This document shows, piece after piece, positions 36,808 to 45,062 of a stretch of DNA of 64,000 nt. This DNA is from Alteromonas naphthalenivorans (GTDB taxonomy: Bacteria; Pseudomonadota; Gammaproteobacteria; Enterobacterales; Alteromonadaceae). How positions within the stretch are numbered: the first letter of the stretch is position 1; each line of letters begins with the position of its first letter. The DNA lies in contig NC_015554.1 in NCBI RefSeq assembly GCF_000213655.1, positions 2,852,001 through 2,916,000 on the forward strand. Direction: 5' to 3'. Below the pieces are notes generated by a model. It saw only the letters and a list, made by a program, of their open reading frames with translations, ran no database searches and was not told the origin of the DNA. Made by a program: the position numbers and the translations under genes.

Positions 36808-37069
36808 CAGGCCAAGGCATTGCTCTGCTGTCGCACTTTATGGTGGCAAATGATTTAAAAAACGGAAAACTTATCAGCGTATTAGGCGAGCACTTACTTA
36901 CGCCAAACAACCGAGAACCCGTACAAGCGGTGTACTACCGAAACAGTTCAGTATCCTCACGTATCTCGGCTTTCTTAGATTTTATACAATCACGCCTCAC
37001 GCTATAGCGACTTCGTTCTAGTACAGGTATAACAGAGCACCAGCTTATTTGTTCGCCCTGTTTACCTAT

Positions 37070-37997
37070 TTATTTAGTTTGCCCGGGCACCTTTGATATC
37101 AATTTTTTTAATGCCGACTTTGGCAACGCATTGAGGGTCAGCGCACAAAGCATAACGCTGGCGCCAACAATCACCATTGGCAGCAAAGTTTCACCGAGTA
37201 GAATCACCGAGCTGACGTAGCCAATAATAGGCGTTAATGTGCTAATAAGTACTATGCGTTCGGGAGGCAGTTTAGGCCCAGCAGAGACCATAAGACCAAA
37301 ACCTAAGCCCGTGGCAATTGGCCCAATGTAAGATAGTGACAACCAGCCTCGCCAGCCGTATTCAGAAAAATTGGGGACACCCTCGATGACACACGCAACA
37401 GCTAGCATTACCACACCGGCCAACGCGAACTGCCAAAACACCGCATCAATAACACTGCCATGCCATTTGTGAAATGATACACGCCTTATAGACACTGCCC
37501 ATAGCCCTGATGCTAACAGCATGCCAAACAAAGGTAACCAAGCTCCAGGTGCAAACAAGATCATAGCCACACCTAATGTGGATGTGCTGGTTAGTAATAA
37601 TCGTTTTGCTGTAGGACGCTGTCGATACCACAAGGTATCAATGACTAACATCCACAATGGTGTGGTGTAAATTAGAATACTCGCCGTACCTGCTGGAATA
37701 TATTGCAAACAAACCGTAATTAACCCCATAGAGCCAATAAACTGTACCACCGCTACCGTAAAGATAACCCGCGCGGTCTGGGCGTGAAAAAGTAGGTAAT
37801 CGTTTTTTGGTGATAAACACAAATAAGGCGATAACAGGTAACGCAAATAATAGCCTAAGTGCTACCATCCAATACGCACTTACGGAATCTAAGCCTAGTT
37901 TCATTGCTGGCCAACTTAAGCCTAAGCACAACACTGAAACAAACAGCATTTTAATGCCCTTGGCTTGAACGGACGGAGCTGGCAACGCAGAAGACAT
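37070..37997 (-). pseudogene. EamA/DMT-family transporter, frameshifted
   Basis: Two overlapping frames together make one ten-helix drug/metabolite transporter. The N-terminal part from 37997 reads to RPDRAG; the C-terminal part continues as VIFTVAVVQFIGSMGL and ends at 37070. Removing one G from the GGG run (plus-strand CCC at 37768-37770) restores a single frame of 308 residues, the normal EamA length. It is either a recent inactivation or a sequencing error. It is convergent with the IS-broken LysR gene. Confidence 0.85.
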
Positions 37998-38164
37998 AGT
38001 AGATACCTGTAAAATGAAAAAGCATGGGCAGTTTCACAAAAAATAAGCACAGTAAGTGAAATTTTACTGAGGCGCGCAATATACGGGAATTACGTTGAAC
38101 AAAAAATAAACCTTAACAACATAATTAGGTGCCTTATCGCGCATGAAGGCAAAAGCAACTAAAG

Positions 38165-38188
38165 CTATGGCTATGGCTATGGCTATGG
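38165..38188. repeat. Four tandem copies of CTATGG
   Basis: A perfect hexamer array ending inside the last codons of the small oxygenase-like gene. On the minus strand it reads as repeated CCA-TAG, so each unit brings an in-frame stop. Length change by slippage would not alter the protein. Confidence 0.9.
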
Positions 38189-38482
38189 TAAAAGTATAGC
38201 TACCGACAAAAGCTTACGCTGTCCCTTTTGAATGGGCGTGACACTATGACTGTATAAATCGGGCCTGAAGAAATACACACGATTAAACAGGTTAAAGATA
38301 ACCTTGTCGGCGCAGAACTGCCCACCTACTTTTGGCTGCTTTAATACCACATTGAACTTATAGTATTTTCCTTCGCTAACAGGGTCGTTATGTCTCATTA
38401 CCCGATGACCTTCAGGATAGGTCACCAGATTAATTGCAAACCGTTTGAACCGCACAATCTCACGATTGATAACCTTTGGCAT
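38183..38482 (-). CDS. Very small 2OG-Fe(II) oxygenase-like protein
   Basis: 99 residues with the spacing of a minimal double-stranded beta-helix oxygenase: a proximal H-x-D (HND at about 30), then FNVVLKQPKVGGQF, and a distal His and Arg in SHSVTPIQKGQRKLLSVAI. This is the HxD...H...R pattern of 2OG/Fe(II) enzymes but at about half the usual length, so it may be a degenerate or specialised member. The C-terminus runs into a hexamer repeat. Stands alone. Confidence 0.55.
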   Translation of the reverse strand: MPKVINREIVRFKRFAINLVTYPEGHRVMRHNDPVSEGKYYKFNVVLKQPKVGGQFCADKVIFNLFNRVYFFRPDLYSHSVTPIQKGQRKLLSVAILLP

Positions 38483-38647
38483 TTATCCTCATTAGTTAGT
38501 TTTCAACAAAGTAAACATTGGAAGGTATTATCTCAAAGAACAGGTGTGGAACGTAAGTGAACGGGTAGATCGAGAAGGTATAACTTGTGCGATTGTGTGT
38601 TCAGTTTAACGTGTTCTGTTTAGCACTTTTTGTTTAGCATGTTCGGT

Positions 38648-39106
38648 TTAGAATGAAGCCTTCATTATTTTGGCGTCTTCTTTGCCCTTAGCCGTTTGGT
38701 AATAGCCTTTTCTTACTTCGATATGTTCAAAACCAGCATTTTCGTAAAGGTTAATTGCCCCAACATTACTGGCTCGAACTTCTAACCACATGGACGACAT
38801 TTTGTTTTGCTGAGCGTGTTGTTTTACATAGTCCACTAACGTCCGCCCTATCCCTTCTTGGCGGTGACGCTTGTCTACCGCAATATCCATTAAAGTAGCT
38901 TCATCAACCACTTCAAGTACCAGTGCGTAACCCACTACTTGATCGTCTTTTATGGCAAGGACACCGAAATAAGGAGCCGTTGTGCAATCAGCAAACGTGT
39001 CATATGACCAAGGTTTGAATTGGGACGCTTCGTGAATACCGTAGGCTTGCGCTAATGCGCCAGCACTACTTGAATCTGAAACTAATTGGATATGCAAAAT
39101 AGACAA
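38648..39106 (-). CDS. rimI: Ribosomal protein bS18 alanine N-acetyltransferase
   Basis: GNAT-fold acetyltransferase of 152 residues. The acetyl-CoA loop is RHRQEGIGRTL, followed by LEVRASNVGAINLYENAGFEHIEVRKGYY, which is characteristic of RimI. It lies 14 bases downstream of the holD-like gene, the same neighbour pair as in E. coli. Confidence 0.92.
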   Translation of the reverse strand: MSILHIQLVSDSSSAGALAQAYGIHEASQFKPWSYDTFADCTTAPYFGVLAIKDDQVVGYALVLEVVDEATLMDIAVDKRHRQEGIGRTLVDYVKQHAQQNKMSSMWLEVRASNVGAINLYENAGFEHIEVRKGYYQTAKGKEDAKIMKASF

Positions 39107-39120
39107 CCGAGTTAGGGAAT

Positions 39121-39780
39121 TTAACGCGCTTCAGGCGAACTTGTATTGTTGGATAAAGCACAAAGCATTTTCCACAGCTGCTTTTGCATTCCCGCGTTAA
39201 GCAAGTGAGGCGCTGATGGTAAAACGATGCCATCGTGCGTTACTGCTACAGCTTGCCCTATCTTTACCTGAGTGCTGGTAAAGGAGAGTTGAAGATACGC
39301 TAGCGCAACATCTAAATCTTGTAGCCACTGTTTACCCTGTAATCGCTGCACCTGGGTTAATTCAACTATAGCAGGTGTGCTACTTGGAGCAGGATTGGAT
39401 GAAAAGTTCGGCGAATGATTCGATGATGGAGTAGGCTCAGATTTAAACTGCCCTTGGCTTGCACTGCTAGCTATCGATTGCGGCGCCGATGACGGTGAAC
39501 CACTGGCGTTCTGGCCAGCAGATTTAGTTTGGCCAGAGGCTTTGGGAGAATCTGATGATACCTGCGCACGAAGTTGTGCCAACCGACTTTGCTTTTCTTC
39601 ATTAGAAGGCATAGCTGCAGAATGGTTATTAGTCGTTACAAAAGAAGCACTGGCAGAGCGCTTATTAGCAACATCAGCCGCAACTGAGTGCGAGTCTTCA
39701 TCTTGCAGCGATGACTGGCTCACCCATACCGGGATCCCCATTTCTTGCAACACAGCACGCTGAAAAGTAGAAAGCGACAT
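39121..39780 (-). CDS. holD: DNA polymerase III psi subunit-like protein
   Basis: 219 residues from ATG 39780 (GAGG upstream). The N-terminal STFQRAVLQEMGIPVW resembles the clamp-loader-contacting segment of HolD and the C-terminus has a psi-like fold (LPSAPHLLNAGMQKQLWKMLCAL). Between them is a long Ser/Ala/Pro/Gln-rich linker (about 25-125). HolD is about 137 residues in E. coli; the extra length is the linker. Gene order holD-rimI supports the call. Confidence 0.8.
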   Translation of the reverse strand: MSLSTFQRAVLQEMGIPVWVSQSSLQDEDSHSVAADVANKRSASASFVTTNNHSAAMPSNEEKQSRLAQLRAQVSSDSPKASGQTKSAGQNASGSPSSAPQSIASSASQGQFKSEPTPSSNHSPNFSSNPAPSSTPAIVELTQVQRLQGKQWLQDLDVALAYLQLSFTSTQVKIGQAVAVTHDGIVLPSAPHLLNAGMQKQLWKMLCALSNNTSSPEAR

Positions 39781-39856
39781 AAAATCCAACCTCGTTTAAT
39801 TGCTTAACATTGTATATTAACGAGAACAAAAAAGGTAACGAGAATAAAAGGTAACG

Positions 39857-39861
39857 ACAGT
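39857..39861. repeat. Target-site duplication ACAGT, left copy
   Basis: Five bases before the left inverted repeat, repeated at 43073-43077 after the right one. Five-base duplications are typical of Tn3-family elements. Confidence 0.9.
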
Positions 39862-39936
39862 GGGGTTCTAGGGATTTTCCCCTCTAAAAAGACATAATCC
39901 TCTGTAGACCACACCAATAAATGGCTGCGGAGGTGG
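39862..39936 (+). repeat. Left terminal inverted repeat, 75 bp
   Basis: Starts GGGGTTCTAGGGATTTTCCC and ends GGAGGTGG. It is an exact reverse complement of 42998-43072, and similarity continues a few bases inward after one mismatch. Confidence 0.95.
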
Positions 39937-40000
39937 GTTACTACTTATAAGTGTGGCAAATTAGGTAAATATCGTACATTTAATACGGAACAGCCCTGAT

Positions 40001-42978
40001 ATGGCCATCAAAAACGAAATTACTATTCTCACGAGAGCAGAACAGGCAGATCTTTTTTCCCCACCCATTTTTTCAATCGAAGAACAACGTCTGTACTTTT
40101 CTCTGAACGATGCGGAATTGGCAGTTTTTCGGTCAATTCGTCTCAGAGCTCATAGATGTTACTTTGTCGCGATTTTGGGATACTTCAAATCAAAGCCCGT
40201 CATCCTAGATATCGCTTACTCGCAGGTTTCTAAGGATTTAATGTTCATCAGTAAAGAGCTGCTTGGCGGCAAGGGGCTCAGACCATTCACTCCCTCACAA
40301 AACAAAAAGATCGACTCTACGCAAAAGTATTAGACCTTGCTGGTTATCACAAATGGGACGAAAGTCAGCACTTCAATTCTCTTTTCGACCACCTTGTTCA
40401 GGTGGGCAATGCCTGGCTGGAGCCGCGTTACCTCTTTGATACTGCTATTGAATTCCTAACCAGTCACAGCATTGCTATCCCTAGGTACACCGTACTCCAG
40501 AGACTGATAAGCAGAGCGATGCAGCAGGTCAGAAAAGACCTGGCGCACCAACTTAATCAACTCACCAGTCCTGAACTTCACGTCTTTCTGGACAGCATAA
40601 CAGCCATTGATGACGGACTAAGCCTGAACCAGCTCAGAGGCGGTGCAAAAAGTCTGACCGTACCTGAACTTAAAAAAGAGCTTGCCCTTTATCATCAGTT
40701 AGCGCCATGGCGCACGCAAATCAATGGCGTTATCGATGGGCTTAATCTGTCTCTTAAAAATCGACAACACTTCGGTGAGCTCATCAACTATTACGGTAGT
40801 AAACTCAAACGATTCAAACGCGCACAGCAGCATCTATGGTTGCTATGTCACCTGACAGAGCGGATACAACTGGCACTGGAACGGTTAACTGATGGGTTCA
40901 TTTACCATATCCGCAAGCAACAAGAAGCTGCCAACACCTTTGCACAACAAGCAGTGTTCCTGTCCTGGCAGTCAGCCGCGGACAATGTCACGAAAGCGGC
41001 AGAGTTACTGCATCTGTTTGTGGATGAGAACATTGATGATAATCAACCCTTCTCAGTAGTCAGACAACAGGCATTGAAGGTCATGAATGACAGGGATATC
41101 CAGACCCTCTGCCTTTACCTGAAAAAACAGAAACGGACCGTGGAAGAGTACCAGTGGCAACATTACGATGAACAATGCAATCTCCTGGAGCAACTGTTAA
41201 GGCAGGTGTTCTTGTGCCTTGAATGTGAGGCCGGTAAAGGCTCAGAAGCCGTCGTCGCCCAACTTCAACAGATGCAGACGGAAATCGCATTCGGTGGACC
41301 ACTGAAGACGATGGATACGTCGCTCATCCCGAAAAAGCACCTCCCATGGTTGGTTAAACAGGATAACGTTAACCCGCAACGTTACGAATGGCTGCTCTAC
41401 CGGCAGTTAACCTCACGACTGAATGGACGCATTTATTTGCCAAATGTTACCAAATACCGCGCACTGGAAGACGACCTGATCCCCCAGACATCGCAGGATA
41501 CCTTGCTGGCCTCATCAACACTGGACAGACTAAAACAGCCCGCAGAGTTATTGTTACAGGAGAAACAACACCGGCTGGAAAGTGCACTCAAAGACGTTGC
41601 TCTCCATATTGATGAGGGAGACAATCGAAATGTGATCATGAAAAATCGTACCGGTACCCGCTGGCGTCTGCCGACCAAAAGCGCTACATCTCTGGTCAAC
41701 AATCCCTTTTTTAAGCGAATGCAACCGGTCGGTATCGCGGATGTACTGCGGTATGTAGAGCGCGAAACCGGGTTCATGAAATGTCTGACTCATGTACTTC
41801 CGATACAAAAACAAGGGTTCACTCATCAGGATGATTTACTGGCCATTCTGATTGCCAACGCCACTCACCGTGGTGTGTATGGCATGGCGCAGATCTCCGA
41901 TCGAAGCTATGAACACCTGAGTACGGTGCAGGCCAACTATATCCGGCCTGAAACGCTGCATGACGCCAGCGACGTGATCAATAATGCGGTTGCAGCGCTA
42001 CCCATCTTCCGCCACTACCATATTCAGGAGGACCAGCTGCATGTCAGTGCGGATGGTCAGAAATTCGAAACCCATCTGGAAACCTTTAAAACCCGGTACT
42101 CCTCTAAGTATTTCGGCACCAACAAAGGGATCACGGCCATGACACTGGTGGCCAACCACAGCGCCCTCAATGCTCGGATCATCGGTTCCAACGAGCACGA
42201 ATCACACTATATTTATGACCTGTTACAATCCAACAGCAGTGAAATCAAACCTGACGTACTCTCGACAGATACACACGGTGTCAATCATGTTAACTTCGCC
42301 TTACTGGATCTATGCGGTTACAGTTTTGCACCGCGATACGCGCAGTTCAGTAGTGTCATCAATGATCTGTTTGACGTAACTGAAAATGAACACGGCGGCA
42401 CCAACCTTGCCCTGAAAAAGCCCATCAGGACGAATGTCATCGAAACGGGATGGCAGGATATTAGGCGCATTGTTCTGTCACTTCAGACAAAGCGAACGAC
42501 ACAGGCAATGCTGGTAAGAAAGTTGTCTGGTTATCCTTCGGGGCACCCGACATTACAGGCGCTGACGGAGTATAATCGACTGGTCAAAGCGCAATATTTA
42601 CTGGATTACATAGACAATGCCAGTTTGCGGCAGTACGTTCAGCGTGCCCTTAACCGGGGAGAAGCGTGGCACTTCCTGAGACGGGCTATTGCGTCGGTGA
42701 ATGGCGATCAGTTCCGAGGCAAAAACGAGAGTGAAATCGCTATCTGGAATGAATGTGCAAGATTGCTTGCCAACGCGATCATCTACTTCAACTCCGCGAT
42801 ACTGAGTCATCTGCTGGGACACTTTGAAGCGAGAGGAGATGAAGAGAAAGCGGGTATCACTCGTGCTGTTTCGCCCGTTGCGTGGCAAAATATCAACTTA
42901 AGCGGAACGTATAACTTCACTAATACTGGGAAATTGCCCAATATTGGCGAAATAACAAGGCCGATAGTGGATGATTAG
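40001..42978 (+). pseudogene. tnpA: Tn3-family transposase TnpA, frameshifted
   Basis: The first frame (40001-40333, DUF4158-type N-terminus) ends at TAG. The remainder continues in the -1 frame as DRLYAKVLDLAGYHKW and reads to 42978. Restoring one A in the A5 run near 40307-40311 would give one protein of about 992 residues, close to IS1071 TnpA. The DDE region is present: VSADGQKF, LSTDTHGVNHVNFALLDLCG, and the C-terminal NECARLLANAIIYFNSAILSHLL and SPVAWQNINLSGTYNF. Everything else appears intact. Confidence 0.88.
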
Positions 42979-42997
42979 GCTCCAAGCTGAAAGTAAA

Positions 42998-43072
42998 CCA
43001 CCTCCGCAGCCATTTATTGGTGTGGTCTACAGAGGATTATGTCTTTTTAGAGGGGAAAATCCCTAGAACCCC
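42998..43072 (-). repeat. Right terminal inverted repeat, 75 bp
   Basis: Exact reverse complement of the left repeat, ending AGAACCCC at 43072. Confidence 0.95.
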
Positions 43073-43077
43073 ACAGT
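43073..43077. repeat. Target-site duplication ACAGT, right copy
   Basis: Directly follows the right inverted repeat and matches 39857-39861. Confidence 0.9.
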
Positions 43078-43193
43078 AGAAGTGGAAACCAGAATAAAAA
43101 TGGCAGATACGGAATGATTAACTTGCTGAATTTAACTTAGCTTGAGAATAGCAAATGATGATAAAGATGAATTTAAAAAACATGAAGGGAAAG

Positions 43194-43270
43194 TGGCAGG
43201 GGTGGAGGGACTCGAACCCCCAACCATCGGTTTTGGAGACCGCTGTTCTACCAATTCGAACTACACCCCT
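43194..43270 (-). tRNA. tRNA-Trp (anticodon CCA)
   Basis: Cloverleaf readable on the minus strand: acceptor AGGGGTG/CACCCCT, D-stem GTTC/GAAC, anticodon loop CTCCAAA with CCA, T-loop TTCGAGT and an encoded CCA 3' end. 77 bases. It stands alone between the Tn3-family element (about 120 bases away) and the thiamine operon. Confidence 0.96.
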
Positions 43271-43385
43271 AGCGCGCTGTGCATTATACGGATGACATTA
43301 AAAAGGTAAAGCATTTTTCTACTACCTTATGCACTACCGCTTATTAAACAAACAAAGCGCTGTTAAAACAAACAAAAAGCGTACT

Positions 43386-44177
43386 TTAGCCAGCAGTTTG
43401 CTTGTTAGCCTCAAGGGCTGCCTGCCACAAATCGTTAGTCACGTTAACGATTTCCATGTGTAGCTGAACTTGCGATAAGACCTCACTTTCATCTTTACCG
43501 ACTTCTTTTGCATAGGCGATGGCTAATGCCTGTGTTTGTATTTCGCTCATTGCGTTTATCTTTGCACACCCTGCTACATCGAAATAACGATTACCCATGG
43601 CGGAGTACTCCCAATCAACAATGAAAGGCGTGGAATCACGTACCACATGATGAGCAAGTAAGTCGTTGTGACACAGTACATAGTCGTCTGTGTTGCCTTC
43701 ACTTTTCACTAAGCTTGCGCGAAGTTGAATCGCCTGGTCGAAAAGCGTATCTCCCTCTTTTAAACCAGCGGCATGCATGTAGTGCAACCAACGAGAAAAT
43801 AAGTTGAGTGGTCTAGCGGTGATAGGCAGCCTATGCACACGGGCAAGTACTGATGCTAACGCTTCGGGTGAACGAATACTGGGATGAGGATCGGCTTCTT
43901 CTTCCCATTGCTCTACCCAAATTAATTCATCATCGCTTAACCAAACAGGCTCTGGTGCAATGCCTCGCTCTGCAAGTTGCTGTTGCAATACAAATTGATG
44001 GAATCTGTCGATGCCGCTGAAAGCATCTTCTCCCACCCATTTAACCGCAAACCCACGCGTACCGTCTTTCAAATGATATACCTGATTCACCAAGCCTGCA
44101 GGGTGACGTTCCACTGTGGCCGAATCAGATAAATTAAGTGCTTCTTTCAAAAGCGGAATGATAGTTTCCGGTTTCAT
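43386..44177 (-). CDS. Aminoglycoside phosphotransferase-fold kinase, probable thiamine kinase
   Basis: 263 residues from ATG 44177. The choline/thiamine-kinase-like fold shows the catalytic HND (LCHNDLLAHH) and the metal-binding DWE (IVDWEYSAMGNRYFDVA). At the position five after the catalytic Asp, where Asn is usual, there is His. It is the last gene of a TPP-riboswitch operon with a thiamine transporter, so thiamine phosphorylation after uptake is the likely role. It overlaps the permease gene by 44 bases. Confidence 0.75.
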   Translation of the reverse strand: MKPETIIPLLKEALNLSDSATVERHPAGLVNQVYHLKDGTRGFAVKWVGEDAFSGIDRFHQFVLQQQLAERGIAPEPVWLSDDELIWVEQWEEEADPHPSIRSPEALASVLARVHRLPITARPLNLFSRWLHYMHAAGLKEGDTLFDQAIQLRASLVKSEGNTDDYVLCHNDLLAHHVVRDSTPFIVDWEYSAMGNRYFDVAGCAKINAMSEIQTQALAIAYAKEVGKDESEVLSQVQLHMEIVNVTNDLWQAALEANKQTAG

Positions 44178-44778
44178 CTTGCCTATTCCACTGCGCTTGC
44201 CATTGTAGATACCCAAAAATCGAGAATCCTACGTATCCAAGGAACAAGCATGCTGATAATGCCATCCCCACTTGAAAATATAAAAAGGCGGAGGCCAAAT
44301 TAATAAAAAACCAGTAAATCCAATTTTGTAGAACTTTGTGTGCCACCATGAAAGTGGTAACTATACTTAACAGTTGGATACTCGCATCTAGCAATAAATG
44401 ATCACTGTTAAATTGGGCGGTCACTAATTTAGACAATCCCCACGCACAGCATAACAGCACCGGGACTATCGTTAGATGTATCCACAGCGGCCATGAACGT
44501 ACCGGCTTCTCGGTGCCCTCGTCTCCCCCTTTTGACCACTGATAATAACCATAGCCCGCCATTATCATATAGAAAAAATTCAGCATGGACTGAAACGGCA
44601 ACGTCACCTGCCAAAACAGCCAGGTATAAATAGCCGTGCTGGCGAAGGCGCAAAGCCAACACCAGCTATTCTGTTTAGCCGCAAGCAACACATAGGCAAT
44701 GGCAAGCACTACTGCTAGCCATTCCAATTTTGATGTAGCTGCTATCTGCGACAAAAACTCAGTAAAAAATGCACTCAT
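44134..44778 (-). CDS. pnuT: PnuC-family permease, probable thiamine transporter PnuT
   Basis: 214 residues, about seven membrane helices. The PnuC-family W-x-x-W-x-x-x-N motif is present in NWIYWFFINL. PnuC relatives import vitamins by facilitated diffusion and trap them by phosphorylation. PnuT members are defined by TPP-riboswitch control, which applies here. The ATG overlaps the preceding stop (ATGA), and a kinase gene follows, which fits metabolic trapping of thiamine. Confidence 0.85.
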   Translation of the reverse strand: MSAFFTEFLSQIAATSKLEWLAVVLAIAYVLLAAKQNSWCWLCAFASTAIYTWLFWQVTLPFQSMLNFFYMIMAGYGYYQWSKGGDEGTEKPVRSWPLWIHLTIVPVLLCCAWGLSKLVTAQFNSDHLLLDASIQLLSIVTTFMVAHKVLQNWIYWFFINLASAFLYFQVGMALSACLFLGYVGFSIFGYLQWQAQWNRQDETGNYHSAFERST

Positions 44779-45053
44779 GCTTCAGCTTTTCTGGCTTGCT
44801 TATTAGCCTGCATGGCATCGTAGTTTAGAAATTTCGCCACAAAAATAGCCTGCCCGACTTCTTCGTGAGTTCGCTGCATTTCCTTACCAAGAATAGTCAT
44901 CACATGCCCGTAATCACCGGATACTTGCGTACTGGTGGAAGTCGTTAACACGCCAATATTGCCGTAGCTATTTAAGCGATCGATAAATTGCTGAATGGGC
45001 TCAATGTATTCCCCTACTAGTGGGTATAGCGATAGCTCAACCATGACTTGCAT
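44775..45053 (-). CDS. Thiamine-binding protein (YkoF/MTH1187-like, PF01910-type)
   Basis: 92 residues with the ferredoxin-like pattern of the thiamine-binding family: VELSLYPLVGEYIEPIQQFIDRLN, then TSTSTQVSGDYGHVMTIL. No signal peptide, so it is probably cytoplasmic. Located between the TonB receptor and the PnuT-like gene, and coupled to the latter by ATGA overlap. Confidence 0.8.
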   Translation of the reverse strand: MQVMVELSLYPLVGEYIEPIQQFIDRLNSYGNIGVLTTSTSTQVSGDYGHVMTILGKEMQRTHEEVGQAIFVAKFLNYDAMQANKQARKAEA

Positions 45054-45062
45054 AGCGTACTC

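Larger units (their letters stand above)
34858..37007 (+). pseudogene. LysR-family regulator interrupted by an ISAs1-family element
   Basis: The first part (34858-35545) encodes a LysR winged helix (GSFSRASELLGQQVAKVSRAVGRLE) and most of the effector domain. It breaks at LCLAG, where the insertion sequence begins. The rest (36808-37007) resumes as GQGIALLSHFMVANDL and ends at TAG 37005. Removing the element and one copy of the 10-bp duplication restores one frame of 295 residues, a normal LysR length. The insertion is therefore clean, with no further decay visible in this gene. Confidence 0.92.
39862..43072 (+). mobile_element. IS1071-like Tn3-family element, 3211 bp
   Basis: Bounded by 75-bp perfect inverted repeats starting GGGG and flanked by a 5-bp duplication. 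It carries only a Tn3-type transposase gene, with no resolvase, res site or passenger gene recognisable. Size, gene content and unusually long inverted repeats resemble IS1071 (about 3.2 kb, 110-bp repeats) rather than Tn3 itself (38-bp repeats). The transposase is frameshifted, so self-mobility is doubtful. Confidence 0.9.

Noticed and set aside
40300..40335. Programmed -1 frameshift in the Tn3-type transposase
   Set aside because: The heptamer is C-AAA-AAG rather than A-AAA-AAG, no stimulating structure was noticed, and Tn3-family transposases are not known to use frameshifting. A lost A is simpler.
39857..43270. Integrative element attached to tRNA-Trp
   Set aside because: No integrase is present, no tRNA end is duplicated, and the element has Tn3-type ends with a 5-bp duplication outside the tRNA. 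Proximity looks accidental.
43194..43270. tRNA-Trp as an aberrant copy because of a G-A pair at the top of the anticodon stem
   Set aside because: The remainder of the cloverleaf, the CCA end and the anticodon loop are normal, and a single mismatch there is tolerated in many bacterial tRNAs.
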